64,000 nt of DNA from Neckera pumila (taxonomy: Eukaryota; Streptophyta; Bryopsida; Hypnales; Neckeraceae), in contig OZ018408.1 in assembly GCA_963969595.1 (NCBI GenBank), forward strand, positions 10,475,823 through 10,539,822, given 5' to 3'. Below the pieces are notes generated by a model. It did no database searches, had not been told where the DNA came from, and saw nothing but the letters and a program-made list of their open reading frames with translations. Below, piece by piece: positions 34,391 through 45,512 of the stretch (positions are counted from its first letter, which is position 1; each line of letters starts with the position of its first letter). The position numbers and the translations under genes are program-made.

Positions 34391-34823
34391 TTGCTTAAAA
34401 TGATATTTTGGTAAATTTTTTTTTTTTTTTTGAAATTTTTTTTTCTGACACACGTACCAACGTTCACTGAATCCGGGCAGATCACGGAACAAGCCTAAAA
34501 CGGCCCTCCAAGATCCCCAAATATCATCTAATGTTGTTCACCTTCAACATCCACCTTCGGAGGTGAAGGTTGGGGGTGAACAATCAATGTCAAGCTAAGA
34601 ATATTCCTTTGCTTCCTCTTTATTGGCTCCAGGAATCCCCCCATTACCTCCGTCCAACCGGCGAGCAACTCCATTATCCATTATTCATTGTTCACACCAT
34701 TCGACAAAGAGGGTGGTCACGGCATGTTCAAAAAACGTGGCTTCTCATTGGTTCCACCAAACACTCTACACTGTTGAATTTGCAGTGTTCACCGCGGCTC
34801 TGAACATGTTGTGACTACCCCTA
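34065..34823. mobile_element. Fold-back element with hAT-like ends, interrupted by a family M insertion
   Basis: Ends TAGGGGAAGTCACGGCATG and (complement) TAGGGGTAGTCACAACATG begin terminal inverted repeats of about 38 bp. The left inner arm (GGAATATTCTTAGTTTGACATTGA, before 34172) is matched in inverted form at 34586-34616, and GTTCACC...GGTGAAC forms the central hairpin at 34536-34583. The original was therefore arm, hairpin, arm. A clear 8-bp target duplication is not seen, so the hAT assignment rests on the TAGGG ends only. Confidence 0.6.
34172..34533. mobile_element. Family M element, copy 3 (nested)
   Basis: CATTAGATGAGATTCGGAGG at the left, AAATATCATCTAATG at the right. Orientation is opposite to copies 1 and 2. 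The T-rich core contains a (ATT)n tract (34342-34391) between two copies of TTGCTTAAAATGATA(C/T)TTTGG. It sits inside the fold-back element, whose symmetric arm reconstructs an uninterrupted target. Confidence 0.7.
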
Positions 34824-35480
34824 TCATTCGCTAGCATTGTTGGGGTCCAATGCGAAAAATAAGACTCTGATAGCATCACGGAGGAGATTGTTTTGAACCC
34901 ATTATAATCACCAAGTTTTAACAATCTGGGCTTATGAAACGATTATGCTTGTAAATGAATATCAAACAAACAAACTAAGCTAAGCATCGTATTTGGAATT
35001 ATTTTTGACAATGCACTCTTAACGTCAACTTCACTAGAAACTAGATTGTAACCGTTTTAACACCAAATCCTTACTTCAAATCATTGCAAAGTTTTGCTTA
35101 TATCATTGTACAGTACAATTATATTATTTACCTCAAGTCATAACTGAGGATTGTTTTCTTAAAAACCCAAGCATTGCTTTAATTTGATGAATGAGAATTT
35201 ATTTGAACCAAAAATCTCCCCAAGCACTCTGTCCACCATGCACAGCATCGACGTCAAAGCTCTTAGGGCACTATGAAGTTTGGTCTATGACCTATTTGGA
35301 TTTCTCTGGTGTGATACCTTAGAGCTCCAAAACCAAAGATAGGTGCAGACCAAAAACGAGATTGAAATCTTCATCAATTCAGGATCAACTACGTAACCAT
35401 CCTCTTACGACCCTGAGCATGAAAATTGAAGTCCAAATATTTCAAACCAATACAAATTGTTCACGTCTAGTGCAACAATG
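34824..35480. other. Intergenic DNA, nothing recognised
   Basis: No gene, RNA or repeat termini identified in about 650 bp. Confidence 0.45.
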
Positions 35481-35483
35481 GAC

Positions 35484-35668
35484 AATTTCATTAAAATGGC
35501 GGTATTCAAGTGCCACTTTGACGGTGTGCCATTTTCACCATCTAGGACAGGTACAAATTTCAGAACGACCGTTCTCAACATCTAGGACAAGCATAGATTC
35601 AGAACAGCTGTTCTAAACTGTTTTCACGCCATTTTAAAAAAATACCGCCATTTGAATGAATTTGCCCA
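35484..35668. mobile_element. Short element with ACCGCCATTT-type inverted ends
   Basis: ATTTCATTAAAATGGCGGTATT near 35486 faces AATACCGCCATTTGAATGAATTT near 35641, giving ~185 bp with ~23-bp imperfect terminal inverted repeats. The end motif recurs alone at 35958-35982, 36151-36175, 36398-36410, 39867-39885 and 40033-40058, marking a local family. Confidence 0.5.
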
Positions 35669-36445
35669 TAAGGGAAGAAACCAGTGCTATGGTGGTTAGT
35701 TTTTCAGAAAGAAAATCAACTTGACAAATGCAAGAACCTATATCCTCTTGAGCAACTACTTCACTTCAATTAAACACAGCTTCTGAAATGAAAAGGTCGG
35801 AGGACAAACAATGATCCAGATATCGTCACTTTCGTAATATTGGCTGGATTCCGGAGTTAATAATTGTGTCGTACATCTCCACAAGGCTCTAGCTAAAAAC
35901 TAGGACATGTACAGATTTATAGTGCATGTTGTGTGTCTTTAAAGTGGCAAGGTAGTGGAATACCGCCAATTTAATGAAATTGATGTTTTACTATAAAACG
36001 GATATTTAGTTGGAATGGCAATAATCCACAAACTTGGCAGTTGTAGGTGTAGACCATGGGTGGTTTGAAATGTAAATTAGTCCTATATTTTAGTCCATGT
36101 GGTCTGAAGTCTATACTAGTTTTAGAAAATAGATGGAAAAATGGCGGAAGAATATCGCCATTTTAATGAAATATCCATTACAAACACTACCGAAACAAAA
36201 CAAACAAAACAACCTGCAAATCGAAATGGCCTTTAGCAAGGATGTTTTTATTAAGAAGAGAAGCTAGCAACAGACACTATCAGATAGCCAAGCCATCATG
36301 CATAAGCAAACCACTCACAAGATTAAACTAGGACATGTCTAGATTTACATAGATTTACATTGCAGGTCGCATGGTCCATTAGAAGTGTCAAAGTAGTGGA
36401 ATACCGCCAAAGACCAAAATTGATGTTACATTATCAACACTCTCG

Positions 36446-36740
36446 AGAACGTAAACCACTCGCGGGACTTCCCCCGTTAATTCTGCGGGGAAGTTTCTGC
36501 GCCGTAATGCCCTATTATGTGGGCAAATCCGCATAATCGGGGATTATGGATTTTTCATCCGGCTCCAATTTATCATCCAGGTTTTCATTGAATTTTGCTT
36601 GTGTTTTACGTCGGGCAATACCCTTATCGTCGGGCATTGCGCCAAATAATCGGCCCTCCTCATCGGGCTCCGCCCTCCTCGTCGGCCGATTATTTGGCGC
36701 AATGCCCTCCTCTGCGGGGATTGCACTATACAAAAACCAC
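36446..36740. repeat. GC-rich hairpin repeat, copy 1
   Basis: It begins AAACCACTCGCGGGACTTCC. It includes a perfect 24-bp stem (36632-36655 with 36684-36707) around a 28-nt loop that itself holds GGGCTCCGCCC. A smaller palindrome (CATAATCGGGGATTATG) lies near 36532. Copy 2 begins near 36818. No coding sense is evident in either strand. Confidence 0.7.
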
Positions 36741-36817
36741 TGCAGAGCAAGAAACGAACGAGCAAAACCATGTGCAAATCTGAACACCCTTTCTAGCAAG
36801 GACGTTTTTATAAATAG

Positions 36818-37095
36818 TAAACCACTCCCGGGATTCCGCCCCTTCATTTTGTGGGGTGGTTCTTGACTGGAATCAACAAATACTTGGATAAAACTGCGTA
36901 ATCGAGCATTACAGATTTTTCATCCGGTTCCAACTCTCATCCTCACTTTCTCATCCTTTCCTGCTCGTGATTTACGTCGGGCAATGCCTTCGTGGTCGGG
37001 GATTGCGGGAAAAAAAGAGCCTCCTGGTCGGGCTCCGCCCTCCTTGTCAGCACTTTTTTCTCGCAATCCCCTCCTCCTCAGGCATTGCCCTATAC
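36818..37095. repeat. GC-rich hairpin repeat, copy 2
   Basis: It parallels copy 1 from AAACCACTCCCGGGATTCC onward. The same loop (CGGGCTCCGCCCTCCT) sits between arms 36998-37020 and 37050-37071. Arm sequences differ from copy 1 at several positions, yet remain largely complementary to each other. Confidence 0.65.
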
Positions 37096-37281
37096 AACAC
37101 GTCTAGTAACAGACTCAGTCTAGCAAAGCCATAATAGTAAAGACTGAGGCTCAACACACAAGCTAGCTAGGATCGATGAAACTCCTATAAATGCTAGCAA
37201 GGAGATCGATCAATGATTGCTCTCCGATCCACATGGTATCTCACTCACGCTTGTGAAAATCTTCCCACTTTCGCATGCTAG

Positions 37282-37663
37282 CTAGGTCCATTCAATTGTG
37301 AAAAACGTTGAAGTTGCGGTAGAATCATCACTCTTGACCATCCACGTACATCCATAGAAGTCGTTGCAGTTGCATCGGGAGTTGATGACATATATCGAAG
37401 GTGGTAGTGGGTCGACCCGCTGAAGCGAAATCGCAGATGTAAGTTCCAAATTAAAGAATCCCGTGGAAATGACGATTGCGTATTCCTTCCAAGGAGTTCA
37501 TGGTCCGAGTTTGAGCTTCTTGGGCGTCTTTCCTGCAATGGACTTGCAAATCGGTGTGCGGGTTCACGAAGTTGCCAAAGCTCGTAGGGACTCCTTGGGC
37601 CGTCAGGCCCATCAGGAGCATCATGGTGAAGATCGCCACTACCTTGGATGCGAACATGGCCAC
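37282..37663 (-). pseudogene. Degenerate S1/SPH-like small secreted protein gene
   Basis: The minus-strand ATG at 37663 opens a clear signal peptide (MAMFASKVVAIFTMMLLMGL). A DLQVHCRKD segment resembles the LxVHCxSKD motif of plant self-incompatibility-S1 homologues. In-frame TAA follows HFHGIL. The same frame then shows YICDFASAG and TTTFDI (compare the family's FWCDF and FDIY). The C-terminal part appears in another frame as SRCNCNDFYGCTW, matching the family's CxC...CxW end, and stops at 37282. The order of motifs and the Cys count fit the family; one stop and one frameshift break it. Alternatives are a different Cys-rich secreted peptide or an intron missed by eye. Confidence 0.42.
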
Positions 37664-39500
37664 GGTTGGAATGACCTCTAGCTAGGTCTGCTTCAAAACA
37701 TTCCACAGAAATGTGTTGATTTAGAAACATTCCACTGAAACACTGTTTCACAAAATATTCAGCATTTAGAACTTACTCGATCTCATCCTTCAGTTGCAAA
37801 TCTTTTGCAATATTGTGTAATGTTTTGGTAATTAAGTTGCACAATGGAAACCTGAGAGCTCTACAATCATTTCAAAGACAGGTGAAACTCTCTGCGTATG
37901 AAGCTTGTTGTATCTAACATTCCACTGAAATTTAGTAACTCATTGCTTGACATAAAATCCAACATTCTGAGCTCTATCTCATCCTTCAATTACAGTAACC
38001 ACATGCACTGGACTAAGTTTAAAAAGGAAATACAGAATAGATGTTTTGCAGTCTGTAGCTTGTAAGCACACATACAGTGATGTAAGTGATCTTTGAATGG
38101 CTTTAAAAAGGTGAAATTTCTATACATTGACACTCCTATGTGGAAACTAGTTTCAATAAATGTCAAAAATGTGGAGCTCTAGAAACTCGACAATTTATCC
38201 TATTTATGACCATCTTGAATTTTATACTAGTTATCCCGAATGCAGAAGCTTAGAGAAAACCCATTCGAGGTTGGAGTCTCTATAACCAATAAAACGCAGA
38301 AGCTTAGAATGAGTTACGAATTATGCAGCTGGGTTTCACTCTGGAAGATATCATAGCGCAAGCTTGAATTTTCAAGACTGACACTGAGCATAATCCGAGA
38401 AGCAAGCTTGGGACCTGCGACCAGATCTAGACATCAAAGCTAACCATAGGAAACGCAGAGGGTTATGATTGTACTAGTAGATGAAATGGAAACTGCATCA
38501 AAATGAAAACAAACTGAAAAGCATCGCTCCTAGCAATGTGTATCTATTTGCCTGCAACACTGCCATCACCAGTATCTAGTGGACATTGGCTCCTCAATTA
38601 CTTCAAAACGACTGAGCATCTCCGAAAGCTTCAGAAGCAAGCAACAATGATTGGATGGTGCGACTAGCCTGTCAAGTACAGGAGTTAATAGGGAATGGAT
38701 ATATTTTTTGTACATGATGCCAGTAATTGTACTGTACATCTTGAAAGTTGGTAGTCTCTTCGACGACCTTCAAGTCTCATAAAATTCGCCAACGTTTTCT
38801 TTCAACGTATGTAGATTTCGTCACATGGGCGAGGGTAATCTTCCCTTGATTTGAAGGTATCTTTGTGGTGTACTGACGAGAAGCAGCCAGAAAGTTACCT
38901 GCCTGGCTGTCTGAGCACGTCTGGGTGTTATTTGAATTGTCAACTTCACAGAGATAAGTTTACTTACGAAATGGTCAATCCAACCATGACAGTCTGAGTG
39001 GGTCACCACATTACCTCATGTTCATCTAACCTTATTGAACTTATACTGAGGCGGATCTAGAAAATTACTACAAGTTGGTCGGAGCTTCTGAATACGAACA
39101 AAAATAACTTTCGTGGCAAAATGTCTAGTGCGCTTTCTTGCAGCTAGTTTTTGCATGTCATAGCCTTGGATTTATCATTGGTTTTCTACAGAATTGGATC
39201 CTGTGCATTTGTGATCAACTCATTTCTTTAATTTCAAGATCTTTCATTTGGTGAAATTCCACAGCTTTCACACTTTTCAAGACATGAAGCCTGAAACGTA
39301 AAATCATAAACCTATGCAAAGTCCTATTTTTTAGAGCTTTGTGCGTATGTATGTCACAATGGTTGGATCCCAGGATCGTACGAATCTAACTTACGAAGTT
39401 TTCGTAAGTGCTATGTTCTCAACGAATTGAGTTACAAGGATCGAGTTTTATATACTAACTGTTCATGGCGAGCTTCGTAACCGTATGACAAGGAAGGTTG
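37664..39500. other. Intergenic DNA, one decayed direct repeat
   Basis: No gene supported. A weak direct duplication around CATTCCACTGAAA...CATCCTTCA(G/A)TT occurs at about 37725-37800 and 37918-37995. Confidence 0.45.
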
Positions 39501-39862
39501 CTCCTTCACAGGTCCCGCCATGAACTTGCAAAAGCTAGTGTCTGCTGGGATATATACTTGCATGCAAGCACTTTGCAAGATTCTTGTGAAAATTTTGAAA
39601 ACGCTGTGCAAGGTACAACCCAATCGATAAGCATGGAGTGCACATTCAACCTGTCACTTCCAACACTTCAATTTTCCTAGCTGTAACTGTACATTTCTTC
39701 CTTCACAGGTCCCGCCATGAACTAGCAGAAGCTAGTGGTCGGATATATACATGCATACTAGCTAGTTGGTTAGCAAGCATTTTAATTTGCACAATAACTT
39801 TGAATTTTCTTAAAACACTGTACAGGGTACAACCCAATCGATATGCATGGAGTTCACATTCA
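39501..39862 (+). repeat. Tandem duplication, ~198-bp period
   Basis: CTTCACAGGTCCCGCCATGAAC begins both copies (about 39503 and 39700). Both continue through AGCTAGTG, GATATATAC, GGTACAACCCAATCGAT and GCATGGAGT(G/T)CACATTCAACC. Copies differ by substitutions and small indels. Short open frames inside are not conserved between copies. Confidence 0.75.
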
Positions 39863-40446
39863 ACCAGTATGGTCAATTTCGTTAAACTGGCACGACTCCG
39901 AAGCCCAAAAACTGTGACATGTACATGTGTACTTTACAATTTACATAACGACTGGTCTAAATTCTAGAAAAATTATGGATTTATGTTTCAAAATGCGTGA
40001 ACATTGGAAACAGTGCCAAATCATTGGAATACTGCAAATCTAACGAAATTGGCGGTCGATACTTTAGAACCTACACACCAGTCTGCCCGCCCTGACCCGC
40101 CTTGAGAAGGAACAGTGACGTGAATCTGAAAAGAAGATGCTCGGATCTTCACTGTAGCCGATCTGTAGAACAGGCTTCGTCGGTGTGCATGCGATTCCAC
40201 CAGGTAAGCTTCGAAATTTTCATTTCAGTTACTTTGTGCCAAAAGCCAAAAGCCAAACAAAAATAAAAAAATTCTGTCGACTCTACCAGGAATTAGACCA
40301 TTTAACTACACCAGTTGACTAAAATTCCTGGAATTCGGCCGTGCTTCCTTGGCTACGACCGCCGAAGCATCGAATCATGGAATCATATTTGGTCAAAACT
40401 TCCATTCCCGAAGGCCAGAAATTCGTTATGTGCCGGATCTTCGTAG

Positions 40447-40456
40447 CTATATATAA
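40447..40456 (+). promoter_or_regulatory. Possible TATA element of the TPD1-like gene
   Basis: CTATATATAAT lies about 260 bp upstream of the ATG at 40712. The distance would imply a long 5' UTR. The AT-rich context lowers its weight. Confidence 0.3.
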
Positions 40457-40711
40457 TCTCTTTCTATTTCCAACTGAAAGTTACTGGCCTCAGCTCCTTG
40501 CAATATAAGACATACAACAAATTCAATCTTCCTCACTTATCGATCTGAGTCCTGGCGTTCATATGATTGAACTTAATTGCGCTCTTCCAATTTGCGGATA
40601 CTAGGTCTCATCGATCGATCTAGCTCGAAGTCCTACAACTATACCAGAACATTTGTGCAGATTTGTCTATCAGATCATTCTTGTACGTTCGCTAGAGGAG
40701 GTGGAGCTCTA

Positions 40712-41781
40712 ATGGCCTTGAGACTCTGTTTTCTGCTTGTGCTCGTGAACGTCATCTCCATTGCTGCAAAACTTGATGTGCAGGATGGAGCCGGCACCAC
40801 TCTTGGTAAGTTCTCACTCCGTTCCGCAAGATTTTTTGTAATTAAGTACTTCTATAGCATCAGTGGGGTTTTGTTGCCGGTTTTAGTTTTAAAGCAAGCA
40901 AACTTTAGGTACAAATTCAACCATATTCTCTATTTCATTAATAATTTGTTACTCCCCGTATCCCACATTAATTATCATCGAGATGAATTGAAGATTGCGG
41001 ATTTTCAAGCAAGCAAACTGATTACTGTTGCTTTATTAATTATCATTGTCCTTTTTTTATCCGTGAAATGAAGGTGGTAGGCTTAAGTTCAAAAGCAAAC
41101 AAACTTTGACAGTAAACCATTCATCTCGTTGTTATTTCAGCTTCGTTTCTGTTTATTTTCAAAATTTAAAGTGATCTCGAGCTCTATGTATGCAGGGCTA
41201 GTAACAGAGCTCTCCCTCGAAGATTCACAACAGAGTGGAGCAAGCATTTCTTCAAACCGTCGGCTTCTAGCCTGTAAGTACTCCTCACTGATCGTCACAA
41301 GACTGAGTCAGGATGGAGATCTAATTAAACATAACTAAGAGTTTTAATTTATTTTTTGAATGATCTCGAACTCTTCTCCATTTCATATGATTGGTAATGT
41401 ACTTGTCAAAGTCCAGATAAGGACTATTGTCTAAATACTAACTGCGGGGATGGGGGGTTGTATTAATTTGCAGCTGTGTGCAGAGGTACGGACATCAGCA
41501 TATCCCAGTCGCAGACTGGCTACACGAGTAACGGTATTCCCAAATTCACAGTAAATATCGTGAACTTATGCTACAATAGTTGCGCTCCATGGAACATCCA
41601 TCTCTACTGCGGCTCCTTTGCTTCCGCAGTGTTGGTGAACCCGAACATGTTCAGGCGCATTGCTGTCAACGACTGTCTTGTAAACCGAGGATATGGTCTG
41701 TCGGACGGCAGAACTATCAGCTTCACTTATGCCAACTTGGCTAAGTATCCTCTCAGTTTCAGGTCTATGCAATGGTGCTAG
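40712..41781 (+). CDS. TPD1-like secreted cysteine-rich signalling protein
   Basis: Three exons: 40712-40805, 41196-41273 and 41474-41781. GT/AG borders and phase-1 junctions agree throughout. The predicted protein has 159 residues. It starts with a signal peptide (MALRLCFLLVLVNVISIAA), a variable linker ending NRRLLA, and a C-terminal domain of about 100 residues. That domain has CRGTDISISQ, IPKFTVNIVNLC, NIHLYCGSF, NPNMFRRIAVNDCLVN, GRTISFTYAN and a final W-C. These correspond to the conserved blocks and six Cys of TAPETUM DETERMINANT 1 relatives, which are ligands of EMS1-type LRR receptor kinases in anther and, in bryophytes, other reproductive or developmental contexts. It is intact and expected to be exported. 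The receptor gene at 24992 is of another class, so it is not the obvious partner. Confidence 0.9.
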
Positions 41782-42934
41782 CTAGACATATAGATGTTCA
41801 AGCTAGAGCAATACATTATACCAGCCAGGGCGAATGTACTCTTTATAGTCTAGTTGCATAAAAGGGTGGAATATAACATCGTCAAGTATGCTGTTCCGAT
41901 TCACCCAGAGTCTTGATGATATAGTTAGTTTTCAGAGACTTGAGTAATGGTTTCAGAGTGCTTCTGGTGGAAAAGAGAGAAATGAAGTTTTTTGGTGTTT
42001 TTTGTAGTGTGACATATACTAAGTGTAATTGATTACAGAGTACTGTCATACTCCATACTACTACTCTGTCATACTTAGTTAAATGGCCGAATGAATATAT
42101 CTATAGGAACCTGTTAATAATATTGGTGAGCCTATTTTATGACTCTTTTGGATTTTCGGTGTGCATATTTCTAAAGCCATATATAAAATAATCCATCCGG
42201 AGAATTTATCTAAGTTCTTTCAAACTCTTAACCTTCTTTTTGGGCGTCATTAGTGGACACAAAATATGGCATATAATAAGCAGAAAAGATAACTGAATAA
42301 GGTCGTCTATGATTAGAAACTTTCATTCAGACATCGGCAAAAATAAAAATTTCTTTGGCAATTTCGTCCACCTTTGTACCCTTTTTTTTTAGTGTTGAAG
42401 TAGCCAGTGCTAAAATGAGAAAATATTTCTGACAAAAATTCGCTGAAAAAGAGTATGGTACAGTACTGGTTTCCTGTTGACATTCATATTCAGTTCAAAC
42501 GTGCGGGATCGTCTTCCAAGTATCGAGAATCAGAGATTCTTGGTGCTTTGTTCCCAAAACCTCTCTGTCGGAGTGTTTCCAACGTTCGGCCAGGGATGGA
42601 TGAGATTTAACTGTCGTTGGTCAACTCATATTTCATCCATTGGTTGTTCACACATCAGTTCATGGTATTGACTCATTGACTGTCATCAGCTTAATCTCAT
42701 CGTTTACGTGTGGACAGTTGGAAACTTGAGGTTAGTATGAAGTCAATTTTGAGTGGATGCCAAGTGAAATGCTTATCAAAGTTGCATATTTCTATAAGAG
42801 AATATAATTTTTTTTCATGTGGGTGCTTGAATAAAAAGTTATGGGGCTCAAAATATTAGGTGTAGTGGGCAATATGCTAATGGAGAGGGCAAGCAGTCAA
42901 GGAAGCAGTCAAGTAAGCTATGAAGTTTTTTTCA
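41782..42934. other. 3' flank and intergenic DNA
   Basis: About 1.15 kb following the TPD1-like gene. No gene or repeat end recognised. Confidence 0.5.
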
Positions 42935-43417
42935 TTAATCCCTAAAGTTCCATGACTATGTTTTCACCAAAAATGCTCGAAAATTGTCATTTTTAGTACA
43001 ACTATCCAATTGTTTTTTTAAATCTTTTTTGACACATGTAACCATAGGATCTTGTAGTACGTTGACTTGAGAACATATAGTAAAAATTTCAGAAATTTCC
43101 ACAGCGTGGATTGCAAGATATAAGCATTCAAATTCACTGAAACCATGTTTTTGGCCCCACGAAAAATAAGGCAGCAATACTTTGGAAGCTCACTTTTTGA
43201 TGAAAAAATGTCCAAAATGATGGTGCTTCTTTGTATTCTTTTTTCAAGATAAGTTGGCTATATGCTTGAAAATTTTCACTTCAATTGGAATTGTATACAT
43301 ATAGGAAAAAAGTACTAAGTTGAAATTTCAACCTAAAATATGAAAATCCCTAGTCACACGTACCTGCCCAAAATTTGTATACAGCCAAAAAACGCATGCC
43401 GGTCCTTTAGGGGTTAA
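42935..43417 (-). mobile_element. Family R1 copy D, internally deleted
   Basis: TTAA-TCCCTAAAGTTCC at the left and GGTCCTTTAGGGG-TTAA at the right: both ends and both TTAA flanks survive. The body is 483 bp instead of ~930, because the middle is missing after AAAAAGTACTAAGT (about 43310). Confidence 0.75.
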
Positions 43418-44506
43418 CTTTGAACACTTATACCTTGCAATATATAAAGCCAAATGGAATGAAATTTTTTCCACACATTCTCATACTTGTATAGAGAAAT
43501 AATATGTGGTTGAAAATGAATTTTTTTTCATGTTTTCACTCAATGCTCTAAAAATGGTAATTTTGGAACAATTTTGTAATCATTAGTACAAATTCTAGTA
43601 TAAATTCATGGAATTTATTTTACATTTTTTACTTGATTTAGAAAAGGAAAGCTTTTTGTTGACCTTTGGAATTTTGATTTCTTCCCAAAAACGAGTTCTC
43701 TAGAATAAATTAAAATCTCACTTATAGTGTAGTTGCTTTTTTTTGGACATCTTCTTAGTGCAGGATGTTTTTGGATATGTTAGAGATCACCATTACTTTG
43801 AAAATATACATCCAAAGAACAAACATAACAATACCTAGATTCAATGCCTTGAGTTCCCAAAGTTGGAAAGTGCCTCCTTCTCCATATAATTGAGTCAAAC
43901 TATGTTGACTCTATTCAATAGGGCCCAAAATATATTTTCTTCATACTTCAAACATTACAATCTTGTAACCTATTTGGTCAAATGGTCTAAAATTTTTTCC
44001 ATAAATTCCTATAGTGTACTCGTATAAAATTGTATGGTTGAAAGTTAGAAAAATGTACTCTTTAGTTACTCTCAATGTACTAAAAAGTGACTATTGGACA
44101 TTTCTTTCTTGATTTCTTTTCAAAGCTGTCAAAGAAGTTTAAGTACTAATCCCAAAGGACCAATACTTTTTTGTCAAAAAATATTCAAAACTACCATTTC
44201 TACATTGCAAGATGTAAAACTTTTAGAAAAAAAAGTGCGTCTTACATCATATCAAATGAAGACTATAGCCTAGTGGATGTTGCAGCTCCATCTTGGCGAA
44301 GCACCTATTCTTTGCGTGATGGCGTCGTCACGGTTGCTTTGCCTTGCTCAGCCAGATCCAAATCAACTCATATATAATATTCAATAGTGTCTTACACTAG
44401 ACTAGTGTAAAAATATGGAAGAAATTTTAGAAAATTTAACAACATAGAGTGTAAGATATTTGTATTCAACTTTCAAGTGAAAAAAATGTTTTTTCTTGCA
44501 CCTTGC
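43418..44506. other. Non-genic DNA with R2-like fragments
   Basis: Phrases such as ACCTTGCAATATATAAAGCC and CACACATTCTCATACT resemble the R2 interior, but no bounded copy is visible. A less AT-rich patch lies at 44262-44385. No gene supported. Confidence 0.4.
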
Positions 44507-45512
44507 TTAACTCCTAAAGGACCAACATGCATTTTTTGGCTACATAGAAATTTTGGACAGATACATGTGACTAAAGATTTTCATTTTTTTACCCTAAATT
44601 TTAATAGAAGGTGGGGACGAGTAATATCTTTCATATGTACTAAATTTTATGACATTTGAAAATATGAGTAAAAAATTATGGCCTGGTATGTTACTTTTTT
44701 TGTAAATGGGCAATCTAGGTAGATCAGCATAAATCACTTTTTTTGAAAATAAAATGTGAAATTGGTTTTCTAGAGTTGTGTATACGTGGACAGCTTTGAA
44801 TCATTCCATTTTTATCAATGAATCAAAATTTATGACGTTTTTAAGTTTGCAGTCAATCATTAGAGAAAATTTCAGGCCCTTGGAGGGCTGCTGCACAGCC
44901 TTCCGAGGTATCCTAAAATTTACTTTCTTTTGCTCAAAAATTCGTTTTTCCCCTATTTTCGCCCAATTGAAACTGTAGTAGCAGTGGCATAGGAACCTAG
45001 AATTTTGAATAAAAAATTATTAAAAAAATAAAATTTAATAATAGAAAATTCTTAAAAAAGTATTAAAATAAAATAAAAAATAAAAACTGTGAAATTTGAC
45101 TGCTCCGGCAAGCAATCATAGTCTCTGACTGCTCACCAAGATCACTTTTTGAAGTTGACAGGCCATGCATGAAATAGCATGGCATGTCAACTTTGAACGG
45201 CCCTCTAAAATAAACTTTGAAGTCCTTTATCTTACTCTATTTCAATATTTTTTGAAAAGAATAAAATTATAGGATGTAAATTGTTTATTAAAATACTATG
45301 ACCATTGGGATTGGCATTTTTCAATTCCATAACTAAATTTTTAACAATTTAGTATTTGGAATTATTCTCTTCTATTATCTACTTATTATTATTTTCTATA
45401 TGTTGTACAATTTCAAATGAAGTGAAATTTTTCAAGCATGTAGCCAACTTGCCTTAGATAATGAATCCAAAGAATAACCACCATTTGAACAATTTTTCAT
45501 ACAAAAGTGAGC
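44507..45512 (+). mobile_element. Family R1 copy E, interrupted and 3'-truncated
   Basis: Starts TTAACTCCTAAAGGACCAACATGC and follows the family to 44857. A foreign insert (44858 to about 45208) intervenes, then the R1 body resumes at CTAAAATAAACTTTGAAGTCC. It stops near 45512, where an unrelated repeat (R5) begins. Confidence 0.7.
44858..45208. mobile_element. Decayed family M element, copy 4
   Basis: Begins CATTAGAGAAAATTTCAGGC then CCTTGGAGGGC, close to the left end of copies 1-3. Near the right it has AACGGCCCTC, as copy 3 does, but lacks the final CTAATG. The central part is A/T-rich. It interrupts R1 copy E. Confidence 0.5.

Noticed and set aside
34342..34391. (ATT)n tract as a separate mobile or regulatory feature
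   Set aside because: It is a simple expansion inside family M copy 3, flanked by a duplicated 21-bp phrase.
37278..37751. 157-codon minus-strand frame
   Set aside because: The signal peptide and the Cys motifs lie in the other two frames; this one is a shadow of the degenerate SPH-like gene.
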